Shown here: positions 36,049-44,828 of the stretch, in pieces
Layout: each line of letters opens with the position of its first letter
Position numbering within the stretch: the stretch's first letter is position 1
Assembly (NCBI GenBank): GCA_963720945.1
Contig: CAVRHH010000007.1
Location: 310,001-374,000 of the forward strand
Direction of reading: 5' to 3'
DNA: 64,000 nucleotides
Origin: Bog-532 sp963720945
GTDB lineage: Bacteria > Actinomycetota > Actinomycetes > Streptosporangiales > Streptosporangiaceae
Notes under the pieces: generated by a model
Database searches by the model: none
What the model was told of the DNA's origin: nothing
The model's input: the letters and a program-made list of their open reading frames with translations, nothing else
Made by a program: the position numbers and the translations under genes

Positions 36049-37455
36049 GTGGCGCTGCACAAGCAGGTCGATGTGTCCCAGGCAGACCGGGAAGTCGATA
36101 TCAACCCGGTCTACGTGCAGGAAAAAGGTCTCCAGACCCCCCGCTACCGGATGCCCGACAACAGCATGCTGCCCAGCACCGCGGCGCAGGTGGTGCGGGA
36201 CGAGCTGATCCTGGACGGCAACGCGCGGCTCAACCTCGCGACGTTCGTCACCACCTGGATGGAGCCCGAGGCCGAGAGGCTGATGGCCTCCTGCTTCGAC
36301 AAGAACATGATCGATAAGGACGAGTACCCGCAGACCGCCGAGATCGAGCGGCGTTGCGTGAACATCCTGGCCCACCTGTGGCACTCACCGGCCGGCGGGA
36401 ACGCGGCCGGGTGCTCGACCACCGGCTCCAGCGAGGCGTGCATGCTCGGCGGGATGGCGCTGCTATGGCGCTGGCGCCAGGCCCGCCGCGCCGCCCGCCA
36501 GGACGCGTCGCGGCCCAACCTGGTGATGGGCGCCAACGTGCAGGTGTGCTGGGAGAAGTTCTGCCGGTACTGGGAGGTCGAGCCGCGCATGGTCCCGATG
36601 GAGCAGGGCCGCCTGCACCTCACCGCGGACGGGGCGGTGGCGCAGTGCGACGAGAACACGATCGGCGTCGTGGCCATCCTGGGCTCCACCATGGACGGCA
36701 GCTACGAGCCGGTCAAGCAGATCAGCGAGGCGCTGGACCAGCTGCAGCGGGCCAAGGGCCACGACATCCCGGTGCACGTCGACGCGGCCTCGGGCGGCTT
36801 CGTCGCGCCGTTCCTGCAGCCGTTCCTGGAGTGGGACTTCCGGGTACCCCGGGTCGCGTCCATCAACGCCTCCGGGCACAAGTACGGCCTGGTCTACCCG
36901 GGAGTGGGCTGGGTGGTGTGGCGGGAGCCGTCCGCGCTACCGGAGGACCTGGTTTTCAAGGTGAACTACCTGGGCGGCGAGATGCCGACGTTCGCGCTGA
37001 ACTTCTCCCGGCCCGGCTCCAACGTCATCGCGCAGTATTACAACTTCCTCCGGCTCGGCTTCAAGGGCTACCACGACGTCCAGCAGGCCTGCCAGGAAGT
37101 CGCCGTCTACCTCGCCTCGCAGATCGCCGCCATGGGCCCGTTCGAGCTGCTCACCGAGGGCAAAGAGCTTCCGGTGTTCGCGTTCAAGCTCAAGGACAGC
37201 GTCACCGGGTACTCGGTCTTCGACATCTCCGAGCGGATACGCAGCCGGGGCTGGCTGGTGCCGGCGTACACGTTCCCCGCGAACCTGCAGCACATCGCGG
37301 TGCTGCGGATCGTGGTCAAGAACGGCTTCAGCATGGACCTGGCCGGGTGCCTGCTCGCCGACATCCGCGAGCAGATCAAGACCCTGGAATCGTTCCCCCA
37401 GCCCCCGGCCCCGCTGGTGGCGGCCGGGCAACCCCGCGAGTCCTTCCGCCACTGA
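36049..37455 (+). CDS. gadB: Glutamate decarboxylase
   Basis: This 468-residue PLP enzyme converts glutamate to GABA and CO2 while consuming a proton. Family landmarks are NLATFVTTWMEPEAERLM, the PLP-phosphate region CSTTGSSEACMLGGMAL, HVDAASGGFVAPF, and the PLP lysine in NASGHKYGLVYPGVGWVVW. Length and motifs match GadA/GadB. GTG 36049 has CAGGGAG 6 nt upstream. No antiporter (gadC) or GABA transaminase is next to it, so it is either for acid tolerance or for a GABA route encoded elsewhere. Confidence 0.95.
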   Translation: MALHKQVDVSQADREVDINPVYVQEKGLQTPRYRMPDNSMLPSTAAQVVRDELILDGNARLNLATFVTTWMEPEAERLMASCFDKNMIDKDEYPQTAEIERRCVNILAHLWHSPAGGNAAGCSTTGSSEACMLGGMALLWRWRQARRAARQDASRPNLVMGANVQVCWEKFCRYWEVEPRMVPMEQGRLHLTADGAVAQCDENTIGVVAILGSTMDGSYEPVKQISEALDQLQRAKGHDIPVHVDAASGGFVAPFLQPFLEWDFRVPRVASINASGHKYGLVYPGVGWVVWREPSALPEDLVFKVNYLGGEMPTFALNFSRPGSNVIAQYYNFLRLGFKGYHDVQQACQEVAVYLASQIAAMGPFELLTEGKELPVFAFKLKDSVTGYSVFDISERIRSRGWLVPAYTFPANLQHIAVLRIVVKNGFSMDLAGCLLADIREQIKTLESFPQPPAPLVAAGQPRESFRH

Positions 37456-37483
37456 GGCCGGGCGCCCCGGGCCCGGCGCCGCC

Positions 37484-37819
37484 TCAGGCGCCCTTGCGCA
37501 GGCGGTCGAGGGCTTCCGCGAGGATGGCGGCGCCATCGGAGTCGCTCCGGCGCTCCTTCACGTACGCGAGGTGCGTCTTGTACGGCTCGACGCGCGGCGG
37601 CGCGGGCGGGTTCCGCTCATCCTGCCCGGCGGGGTAACCGCACCGGGGGCACTCCCAGCTGTCCGGGACGGCCGCGTCAGTCGCGAAGCTCGGGCGCGTC
37701 TCGTGCCGGTTGGCGCACCAGAACGAGACCCAGACGCGCGGCGCGGACTCACCGCGCTCGGCCTCACCCATCGGACCAGCGCCTACCCTGCTGCCGCGGA
37801 TGGCGTTGCCACTGCTCAC
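37484..37819 (-). CDS. rbpA: RNA polymerase-binding protein RbpA
   Basis: This 111-residue actinobacterial transcription factor binds the principal sigma factor and stabilises open complexes. Visible are the core zinc/barrel region VSFWCANRHETRPSF with WECPRCGYPAG, the basic linker, and the sigma-interaction helix THLAYVKERRSDSDGAAILAEALDRLR. GTG 37819 has AAGAGGTGAT upstream. It is the first gene downstream of secG in the same direction. Confidence 0.95.
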   Translation of the reverse strand: MSSGNAIRGSRVGAGPMGEAERGESAPRVWVSFWCANRHETRPSFATDAAVPDSWECPRCGYPAGQDERNPPAPPRVEPYKTHLAYVKERRSDSDGAAILAEALDRLRKGA

Positions 37820-37888
37820 AGATCACCTCTTGAAATAGCGCGCATGCGTTACGTCCGGTGCGGGAGGACGCCGGTGGAAAAAAGCTGC

Positions 37889-38119
37889 TTAGTGAATGAT
37901 CAGCAGGTTGAGGCCGATGATGCAGATGAACCACAAAATTCCGAAGAAAATCGTGATGCGGTCCAGGTTGCGCTCGACCACCGACGACGAACCGAGCGTG
38001 GACGAGACGCCCCCGCCGAACATGTCTGACAAGCCGCCGCCCTTGCCCTTGTGCAGCAGCACCAGCAGCACCATCACCAGGCTCGTGATGATCAGGATGA
38101 TGGAAACCCCGATGACCAT
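37889..38119 (-). CDS. secG: Preprotein translocase subunit SecG
   Basis: This 76-residue membrane protein has two helices (IILIITSLVMVLLVLLHKG and ITIFFGILWFICIIGLNLLI). Between them lies the conserved GKGGGLSDMFGGG loop and SSVVERNLDRIT. It is an accessory subunit of the SecYEG channel. Position after tpiA is the standard actinobacterial arrangement. Confidence 0.95.
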   Translation of the reverse strand: MVIGVSIILIITSLVMVLLVLLHKGKGGGLSDMFGGGVSSTLGSSSVVERNLDRITIFFGILWFICIIGLNLLIIH

Positions 38120-38201
38120 CGCCGCTTGTTCCCTCTTCCCTCTCCAAAGCCGAACCGGCTCGCGGCAAACCCTGCCCGAGCCTTACCCAAACCCGCCACG
38201 C

Positions 38202-39004
38202 TCAGTGCACGGCGTCAGCCGTCTCGAACCGGACTATCTTGGCGAACTCGGTGGCGTCCAGGCTGGCTCCTCCGACGAGGGCACCATTGACGTCCGGCTG
38301 CGCCATGATCGGCGCAACGTTGTCAGCCTTGACCGACCCGCCATACAGGATACGCAAACTATCGGCCGTAACGCGCCCGTGAACCGCAGAAACGTACTCT
38401 CTAATTGCCGCGCAGGCCTCCTGGGCGTCCGCCGGGGTGGCGACCTCACCCGTGCCGATCGCCCAGATCGGCTCGTAGGCGATCACCATCCCGGCCACCT
38501 GCTCGGCCGGGATGCCGGCCAGCGATCCGGTCACCTGAGTGACGCAGTGTTCCACCTGCCGTCCCTGCTGACGGACATCCAGGGCCTCGCCGACGCACAG
38601 GATAGGCGTGATCTCGGCGCCCAGCGCGGCCTTGACCTTGGCGTTGACCAGGGCGTCGTCCTCGTGGTGGTGCTGGCGCCGCTCCGAGTGCCCGGCCAGC
38701 ACGTAGTCACAGCCGAGCTTGGCCAGCATCGACGCCGAGACCTCGCCGGTGTAGGCGCCGGCGGCGTGCGCGGACAGGTCCTGCGCCCCGTAGGCGATGC
38801 GCAGCCGGTCCCCTTCCACCAGCGTCTGCACGCTGCGCAGCGACGTGAAGGGCGGCAGCACCGCCACGTCCACCGCGTCAAAATCCTTGTCGGACAGCGT
38901 AAAGGCGAGCTTCTGGACCAGCGCGATGGCCTCGAGGTGGTTCTTGTTCATCTTCCAGTTGCCGGCCATGAGCGGCAGGCCCGGAGTGCGCTCGGCGCGG
39001 CCGC

Positions 39005-39008
<4 letters not shown>
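38202..39008 (-). CDS. tpiA: Triosephosphate isomerase
   Basis: This 268-residue TIM-barrel enzyme interconverts DHAP and glyceraldehyde-3-P. It has AGNWKMNKNHLEA (Lys), GHSERRQHHHEDD (His), the catalytic Glu in VIAYEPIWAIGTG, and phosphate loop LYGGSVKADN. ATG 39008 overlaps the pgk stop (ATGA), so it is translated coupled to pgk in the gap-pgk-tpiA-secG run. Confidence 0.97.
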
Positions 39009-40246
<1,238 letters not shown>

Positions 40247-40287
40247 TTTTTATTGTCTTTCCGCTCGGCGCCGCGCCCGGTGCGCGG

Positions 40288-41322
40288 CTAGGACAGCCGG
40301 GCGCCGATGAGCGCCGTCAGGTCGGCAAGCCGGGCGGAGTAGCCCCACTCGTTGTCGTACCAGCCGAGCACCTTCACCTGGTCGCCGAACGTCATGGTCA
40401 GCGAGGCGTCGAAGGTGCAGGAGGCGGGCGAGCCCACGATGTCGGAGGAGACGATGGCGTCCTCGGTGTAGTACAGGATCCCCTTGAGCGGGCCCTCGGC
40501 GGCCGCGCGGAAGGCCGCGTTGACCTCGTCCTTGGTCGCCTCGCGGTTGAGCTGGACGACCAGGTCGACGAGCGAGCCGTCCGGCACCGGCACGCGCAGC
40601 GCCATGCCGTCGAGCTTGCCCTTGAGCGCCGGCAGCACCAGCGAGGTGGCCTTCGCGGCGCCCGTGGTGGTCGGGATGATGTTCACCGCCGCGGCGCGGG
40701 CCCGGCGCAGGTCCTTGTGCGGGAAGTCCAGGATGACCTGGTCGTTGGTGTAGGCGTGCACCGTCGTCATCAGGCCCTTGACGATGCCGAAGCTTTCCAG
40801 CAGCACCTTCGCCATCGGCGCGACGCAGTTGGTCGTGCAGGAGGCGTTGGAGATGATGTGGTGCTTCGCGGGGTCATAGTCGCTGTCGTTCACGCCCAGG
40901 ACGACCGTCAGGTCCTCTTCCTTGGCGGGCGCCGAGATGACGACCTTCTTCGCGCCGGCGTCAAGGTGGTTGCGCGCGTCGGCCGCCTTGGTGAAGCGCC
41001 CGGTGGACTCGAGCACGATGTCCACGCCGAGGTCCTTCCAGGGCAGCTTGGCCGGGTCGCGCTCGGCCAGCACCTTGACCGACTGGCCGCCCACCCGGAT
41101 GGAGTCGCCGGAGACGGACACGTCCAGCGGCAGCGTGCCGAGTACGGTGTCGTACTTCAGCAGATGCGCCAGCGTGGCGGTATCCGTCAGGTCGTTGGCC
41201 GCGACGATCTCGATCTCGCCCGTCGGGACCCGGCCAGCCATGCCGATCGCCTCGGCGTTGACAGCGCGCCAGTAGTTACGGCCGATCCGGCCAAATCCAT
41301 TGATGCCCACGCGGATGGTCAC
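40288..41322 (-). CDS. gap: Glyceraldehyde-3-phosphate dehydrogenase (type I)
   Basis: This 344-residue NAD-dependent enzyme has the dinucleotide motif IRVGINGFGRIGRNYWRA, active-site SNASCTTNCVAPM and WYDNEWGYSARLADL at the C-terminus. GTG 41322 is supported by AGGAGAG 8 nt upstream. First gene of the gap-pgk-tpiA-secG-rbpA cluster. A 21-bp perfect inverted repeat lies about 95 nt upstream of the start codon. Confidence 0.97.
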   Translation of the reverse strand: MTIRVGINGFGRIGRNYWRAVNAEAIGMAGRVPTGEIEIVAANDLTDTATLAHLLKYDTVLGTLPLDVSVSGDSIRVGGQSVKVLAERDPAKLPWKDLGVDIVLESTGRFTKAADARNHLDAGAKKVVISAPAKEEDLTVVLGVNDSDYDPAKHHIISNASCTTNCVAPMAKVLLESFGIVKGLMTTVHAYTNDQVILDFPHKDLRRARAAAVNIIPTTTGAAKATSLVLPALKGKLDGMALRVPVPDGSLVDLVVQLNREATKDEVNAAFRAAAEGPLKGILYYTEDAIVSSDIVGSPASCTFDASLTMTFGDQVKVLGWYDNEWGYSARLADLTALIGARLS

Positions 41323-41416
41323 AGCACCGCTCTCCTCATTATCGCTGTATATCTATTAGGGCCGATTTAAGACCGACGGCCACCGGCGCCCCAGAGACTT
41401 TCGTCCTGAAGACCCT

Positions 41417-41459
41417 ATCGAACGCCGTCTCCGGGGGTCCCCCGGAGACGGCGTTCGAT
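41417..41459. terminator. 21-bp perfect inverted repeat upstream of gap
   Basis: The arms 41417-41437 and 41439-41459 are fully complementary around a single central T; each arm contains GAACGCCGTCTCC or its complement. It is the longest perfect hairpin seen in the window. It could terminate whiA-operon transcription or act in the gap leader. No T-run follows on either strand. Confidence 0.55.
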
Positions 41460-41621
41460 CCAGCGCCTGCACGCCTGTTCCAGGCCAGGCGCGGCAAGCA
41501 GCCCGAAAGCCGCCTATGGTCTAGACCATATGGGAATCCCTTCCACCCGGCAACCAAGCGTGCCGTTAACAGTCCAGTGCCATCGGCGAGCACCACCACG
41601 GGCTACGGCGAGGCGCTGCGC

Positions 41622-41903
41622 GGGCTACGGCGAGTCGCCCGTTACCGGCCCAGCGATCCCGGCCGTCAGGCCGGGTGAGTGGCCGGTGTGCCGGCGAAGT
41701 ACCACCGCGCGGGCGCGTAGCGCTGCAGGGGTCCGGCGAGGCGCAGCGGGGCTACGGCGAGTCGCCCGTTACCGGCCCAGCGATCCCGGCCGTCAGGCCG
41801 GGTGAGTGGCCGGTGTGCCGGCGAAGTACCACCGCGCGGGCGCGTAGCGCAGCGGGGGGTACGGGGGGTCGTCCCCCCGGGAGATCGTCGTCCCCCCGGG
41901 AGA
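41622..41903 (+). repeat. Modular hairpin repeat, two longer variants (41.6-41.9 kb)
   Basis: Two copies with 127-bp period start at 41622 and 41749 (GGGCTACGGCGAGTCGCCCG). Each contains hairpin CCCGGCC/GGCCGGG (41658-41675 in copy 1), GCCGGTGTGCCGGC, and the core GAAGTACCACCGCGCGGGCG. The second copy ends in the G-rich hairpin. A duplicated TCGTCCCCCCGGGAGATC lies against the whiA stop codon (TCA at 41904-41906). Confidence 0.8.
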
Positions 41904-42884
41904 TCACTGCATCAGCATGTCGGGGGTGAGGCTGGCTTCGGTGCTGGGGAGGCCGAGCTCACCGGCCCGGCGGTCGGCCATGGCCAGCAGGCGGCGGATG
42001 CGCCCGGCGATCGCGTCCTTGGTCAGTGGCGGATCGGCCAGCTGGCCGAGTTCCTCCAGGCTGGCCTGCCGGTTGGCGATGCGCAGCTTCCCGGCCATGG
42101 TCAGGTGCTCCGGCGCCTCGTCACCGAGGATCTCCAGGGCCCGCTCGACCCGCGCGCCGGCTGCGACCGCGGCGCGCGCGCTGCGCCGGAGGTTGGCGTC
42201 GTCAAAGTTGGCGAGCCGGTTCGCGGTGGCCCGTACCTCCCGGCGCATCCGGCGCTCCTCCCAGGCCAGCACGCTGTCGTGCGCGCCGAGCCGGGTAAGC
42301 ATGGCGCTGATCGCGTCGCCGTCCCTGATCACCACGCGGTCGACCCCGCGGACCTCGCGCGCCTTGGCCCCGATCTTCAGCCGCCGGGCCGCGCCGACCA
42401 GGGCGAGGGCCGCCTCCGAGCCCGGGCAGGTCACCTCCAGCGCCATCGACCGGCCCGGCTCGGTCAGCGAGCCGTGGGCCAGGAAGGCGCCCCGCCACGC
42501 CGCCTCGCAGTCACAGGTCGTCCCGGACACGATCTGCCGCGGCAGGCCGCGCACCGGGCGCCCGTAGCTGTCCAGCAGGCCGGTCTGGCGGGCGAGGTTG
42601 TCTCCGCCCTTGAGCACCCGCACGACGTACCGGTTGCCCTTGCGCAGCCCGCTCGGGGCCAGCACCAGCATTTCCGACGCGTGCCCGAACACCTCGCTGA
42701 TGCCGGCCCGAAGCCGGCGGGCGGCCGCCCCGGTGTCGAGTTCCGCCTCGATCACGACGTGCCCCGCGGCCAGGTGCAGGCCGCCGGCGAACCGCAGCAT
42801 CGCGGACACCTCGGCCTTCCGGCAGCACGGTTTGACCACCGTCACCCGGCTGAGCTCGTCCTTCACCACACCGGTCATCGCCAT
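41904..42884 (-). CDS. whiA: Sporulation regulator WhiA
   Basis: This 326-residue protein has the degenerate LAGLIDADG homing-endonuclease-like N-terminal half (CCRKAEVSAMLRFAGGLHL, then GTTCDCEAAWRGAFLAHGSLTEPGRS). A C-terminal helix-turn-helix follows (NRQASLEELGQLADPPLTKDAIAGRI). In Streptomyces WhiA with WhiB drives the switch to sporulation septation; it is also conserved in non-sporulating Gram-positives. The start ATG 42884 is 2 nt after the yvcK stop. Last gene of the uvrC-rapZ-yvcK-whiA run. Confidence 0.96.
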   Translation of the reverse strand: MAMTGVVKDELSRVTVVKPCCRKAEVSAMLRFAGGLHLAAGHVVIEAELDTGAAARRLRAGISEVFGHASEMLVLAPSGLRKGNRYVVRVLKGGDNLARQTGLLDSYGRPVRGLPRQIVSGTTCDCEAAWRGAFLAHGSLTEPGRSMALEVTCPGSEAALALVGAARRLKIGAKAREVRGVDRVVIRDGDAISAMLTRLGAHDSVLAWEERRMRREVRATANRLANFDDANLRRSARAAVAAGARVERALEILGDEAPEHLTMAGKLRIANRQASLEELGQLADPPLTKDAIAGRIRRLLAMADRRAGELGLPSTEASLTPDMLMQ

Positions 42885-42886
42885 CG

Positions 42887-43918
42887 TCAGTCCCCTCCCG
42901 CCCCGCTGTGCCTCCCAGCGAAGATGTCCGCATACGCCCCGGCCAGCAACAATGGAGAATGCCGGGGTGTGCCGTCGGCCACGGCCACGTCCGCGAGGAC
43001 GAGGCGGGCGCCCAGCAGGCCCGCTGCCTTCTCCAGGTCCGCCACCCCATCGCCGCCCGGACCCAGGGCCGAGCTGTCCGCCAGCACCACGTCGAACGCC
43101 AGCCCGGGCGAGTGCCCCGCCAGGACCTCCAGGTGCTTGTGCGGCGAAAAACCGCCTGTCTCACCCGGCTGCGGCGCGAGGTTGAGCGCCACCAGCCGGT
43201 GCGCCTCGGTCCCCCGCAGCGCCGAGGCCAGTTCCGGCACCAGCAGGTGCGGCAGCACGCTGGTGAACCATGACCCCGGCCCGAACACTACCCAGTCTGC
43301 CTCCCTGATCGCGGTCACCGCGGCCGGAACGGCCGGCGGGTCGTCCGGCAGCAGCGAAATGGACCGGACCCGGCCGGGGGTGGACGCGCACGCGTCCTGC
43401 CCGCGGACGCGGGAGATCTCGTCCGGGCGCGCCGGGTCGGCGCCTTCCACGTCGGCCACGATGTCCAGCGGGACCGACGCCATCGGCAGCACCCGGCCGC
43501 GGGTGCCCAGCAGCAGGCCCACCCAGTCCAGGCCCTCAACCGTGTCCCCGAGCAGTTCCCACAGCGCGACGATCAGCAGGTTGCCCACCGCATGACCGGA
43601 CAGCTCAGCGTCGCCGCCGAACCGGTGCTGGACGACCCGGCTCCAGGTCGTGCCCCACTCGTCGTCGCCGCACAGCGCGGCCAGCGCCATCCGCAGGTCG
43701 CCGGGCGGCAGCACGCCGTACTGCCGCCGCAGCCGGCCGCTCGACCCGCCGTCGTCGGCCACGGTCACGATGGCCGTGAGGTCACTGCTGACCCGGCGTA
43801 GCGCGGACAGCGACGCGGCCAGCCCGTGTCCGCCGCCGAGCGCCACCACCCGGGGCCCGCCTGTCTCCGGGCCTGTCACCTCAGCCGCCCCCGGGGCCTC
43901 CGCCGTCGCGTCATTCAC
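42887..43918 (-). CDS. yvcK: YvcK/CofD-like gluconeogenesis factor family protein
   Basis: This protein of about 343 residues has the family start VVALGGGHGLAASLSALR, VADDGGSSGRLR, GDLRMALAALC and HAVGNLLIVALWE. In Bacillus the homologue YvcK is needed for growth on gluconeogenic carbon and for cell shape, and binds UDP-GlcNAc. GTG 43918 is preferred because GTGAATGA overlaps the rapZ stop by 8 nt; an upstream start at 43969 would overlap more. Confidence 0.93.
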   Translation of the reverse strand: MNDATAEAPGAAEVTGPETGGPRVVALGGGHGLAASLSALRRVSSDLTAIVTVADDGGSSGRLRRQYGVLPPGDLRMALAALCGDDEWGTTWSRVVQHRFGGDAELSGHAVGNLLIVALWELLGDTVEGLDWVGLLLGTRGRVLPMASVPLDIVADVEGADPARPDEISRVRGQDACASTPGRVRSISLLPDDPPAVPAAVTAIREADWVVFGPGSWFTSVLPHLLVPELASALRGTEAHRLVALNLAPQPGETGGFSPHKHLEVLAGHSPGLAFDVVLADSSALGPGGDGVADLEKAAGLLGARLVLADVAVADGTPRHSPLLLAGAYADIFAGRHSGAGGD

Positions 43919-44828
43919 GCCCGAGATCCCGGTGGGTGACCTGGACGTCGGAGGCGCTCCCGCCCGCACCGGCCAGCCGCGCGGCGAGGTCCTCCGCGAT
44001 CGTCACGCTGCGGTGCTTCCCCCCGGTGCAGCCGACCGCCAGCGTCACGAAGTGCTTACCCTCCCGCTCATCACCTTCGAGCATCAGCCGCAGCGCCTCG
44101 AAGTACGCCGTGAGGAACTCCTGCGCACCAGGCCGGCTCAGCACGTAGTCCCGCACCGGCGCATCCAGCCCGGTCATCGGGGCCAGCTCGGGAATCCAGT
44201 GCGGGTTGGGCAGGAACCGGCAGTCCACCACCAGGTCCGCGTCCACCGGCAGCCCGTACTTATAACCGAACGACACGATGCTGACCTGCGGCCCCTTGGC
44301 CGAGCGGCCGCCGAAGAAGTCCCGCATCCGCCCGCGCAGCTCGTGCACGTTGAGCCGCGAGGTGTCCAGGAGCAGGTCGGCGTCGCCCCGCACGTCCCGC
44401 AGCAGTTCACGTTCGGCGGCGATCCCGTCCACGATCCGCCCGCTGGCCTGGAGCGGATGCGGGCGCCGCACGCTGTCGAACCGGCGGACCAGGGTGTCGT
44501 CGGCGGCTTCCAGGAAGACGATCCTCGGCGCCACGCCGCGCGCGCTGAGGTCGCCCATGGCGGACTTCAGGTCCGTGGTGAACGCGCGGCTGCGCACGTC
44601 GGTCACGGCGGCGATCTTCGGCACCGCGCCGTTCGACCGCTCGGCCAGGTCGACCATGGTGGGCAGCAGTCCCGGCGGCAGGTTGTCGACCACAAACCAG
44701 CCGAGGTCCTCCAGCGACTTGGCGGCCGTGCTGCGGCCCGCGCCGGACATGCCCGTGATGATCACGAGGTCCGGCGTAGCCTGATCGTCCGGCCCTGTCA
44801 TCCCCGTGTGCTCGCGTACCGGATTCAC
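43911..44828 (-). CDS. rapZ: RapZ-family RNase adapter / nucleotide-binding protein
   Basis: This protein of about 305 residues has a P-loop (IITGMSGAGRSTAAKSLEDLG), WFVVDNLPP, FLEAADDTLVRRF, RRPHPL, and the C-terminal domain VSFGYKYGLPVDADLVVDCRFLPNP with VGCTGGKHRSVTIAE. In E. coli RapZ directs RNase E to the glmZ small RNA and binds GlcN6P; in actinomycetes the target is unsettled. GTG 44828 overlaps the uvrC stop (GTGA); ATG 44801 is the alternative start. Confidence 0.94.
   Translation of the reverse strand: MNPVREHTGMTGPDDQATPDLVIITGMSGAGRSTAAKSLEDLGWFVVDNLPPGLLPTMVDLAERSNGAVPKIAAVTDVRSRAFTTDLKSAMGDLSARGVAPRIVFLEAADDTLVRRFDSVRRPHPLQASGRIVDGIAAERELLRDVRGDADLLLDTSRLNVHELRGRMRDFFGGRSAKGPQVSIVSFGYKYGLPVDADLVVDCRFLPNPHWIPELAPMTGLDAPVRDYVLSRPGAQEFLTAYFEALRLMLEGDEREGKHFVTLAVGCTGGKHRSVTIAEDLAARLAGAGGSASDVQVTHRDLGRE

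Larger units (their letters stand above)
41323..41903. other. Region upstream of gap: long hairpin plus two modular repeat copies
   Basis: No supported gene. From right to left in transcription direction: the whiA stop touches the G-rich hairpin end of the repeat array (41622-41903). A less structured stretch follows, then the 43-bp inverted repeat (41417-41459). The gap promoter/leader comes last and is relatively AT-rich between 41340 and 41375. Confidence 0.6.

Noticed and set aside
41339..41599. 86-codon minus-strand frame upstream of gap
   Set aside because: It contains the 43-bp inverted repeat, has no recognisable domain or convincing start, and lies where the gap leader is expected.
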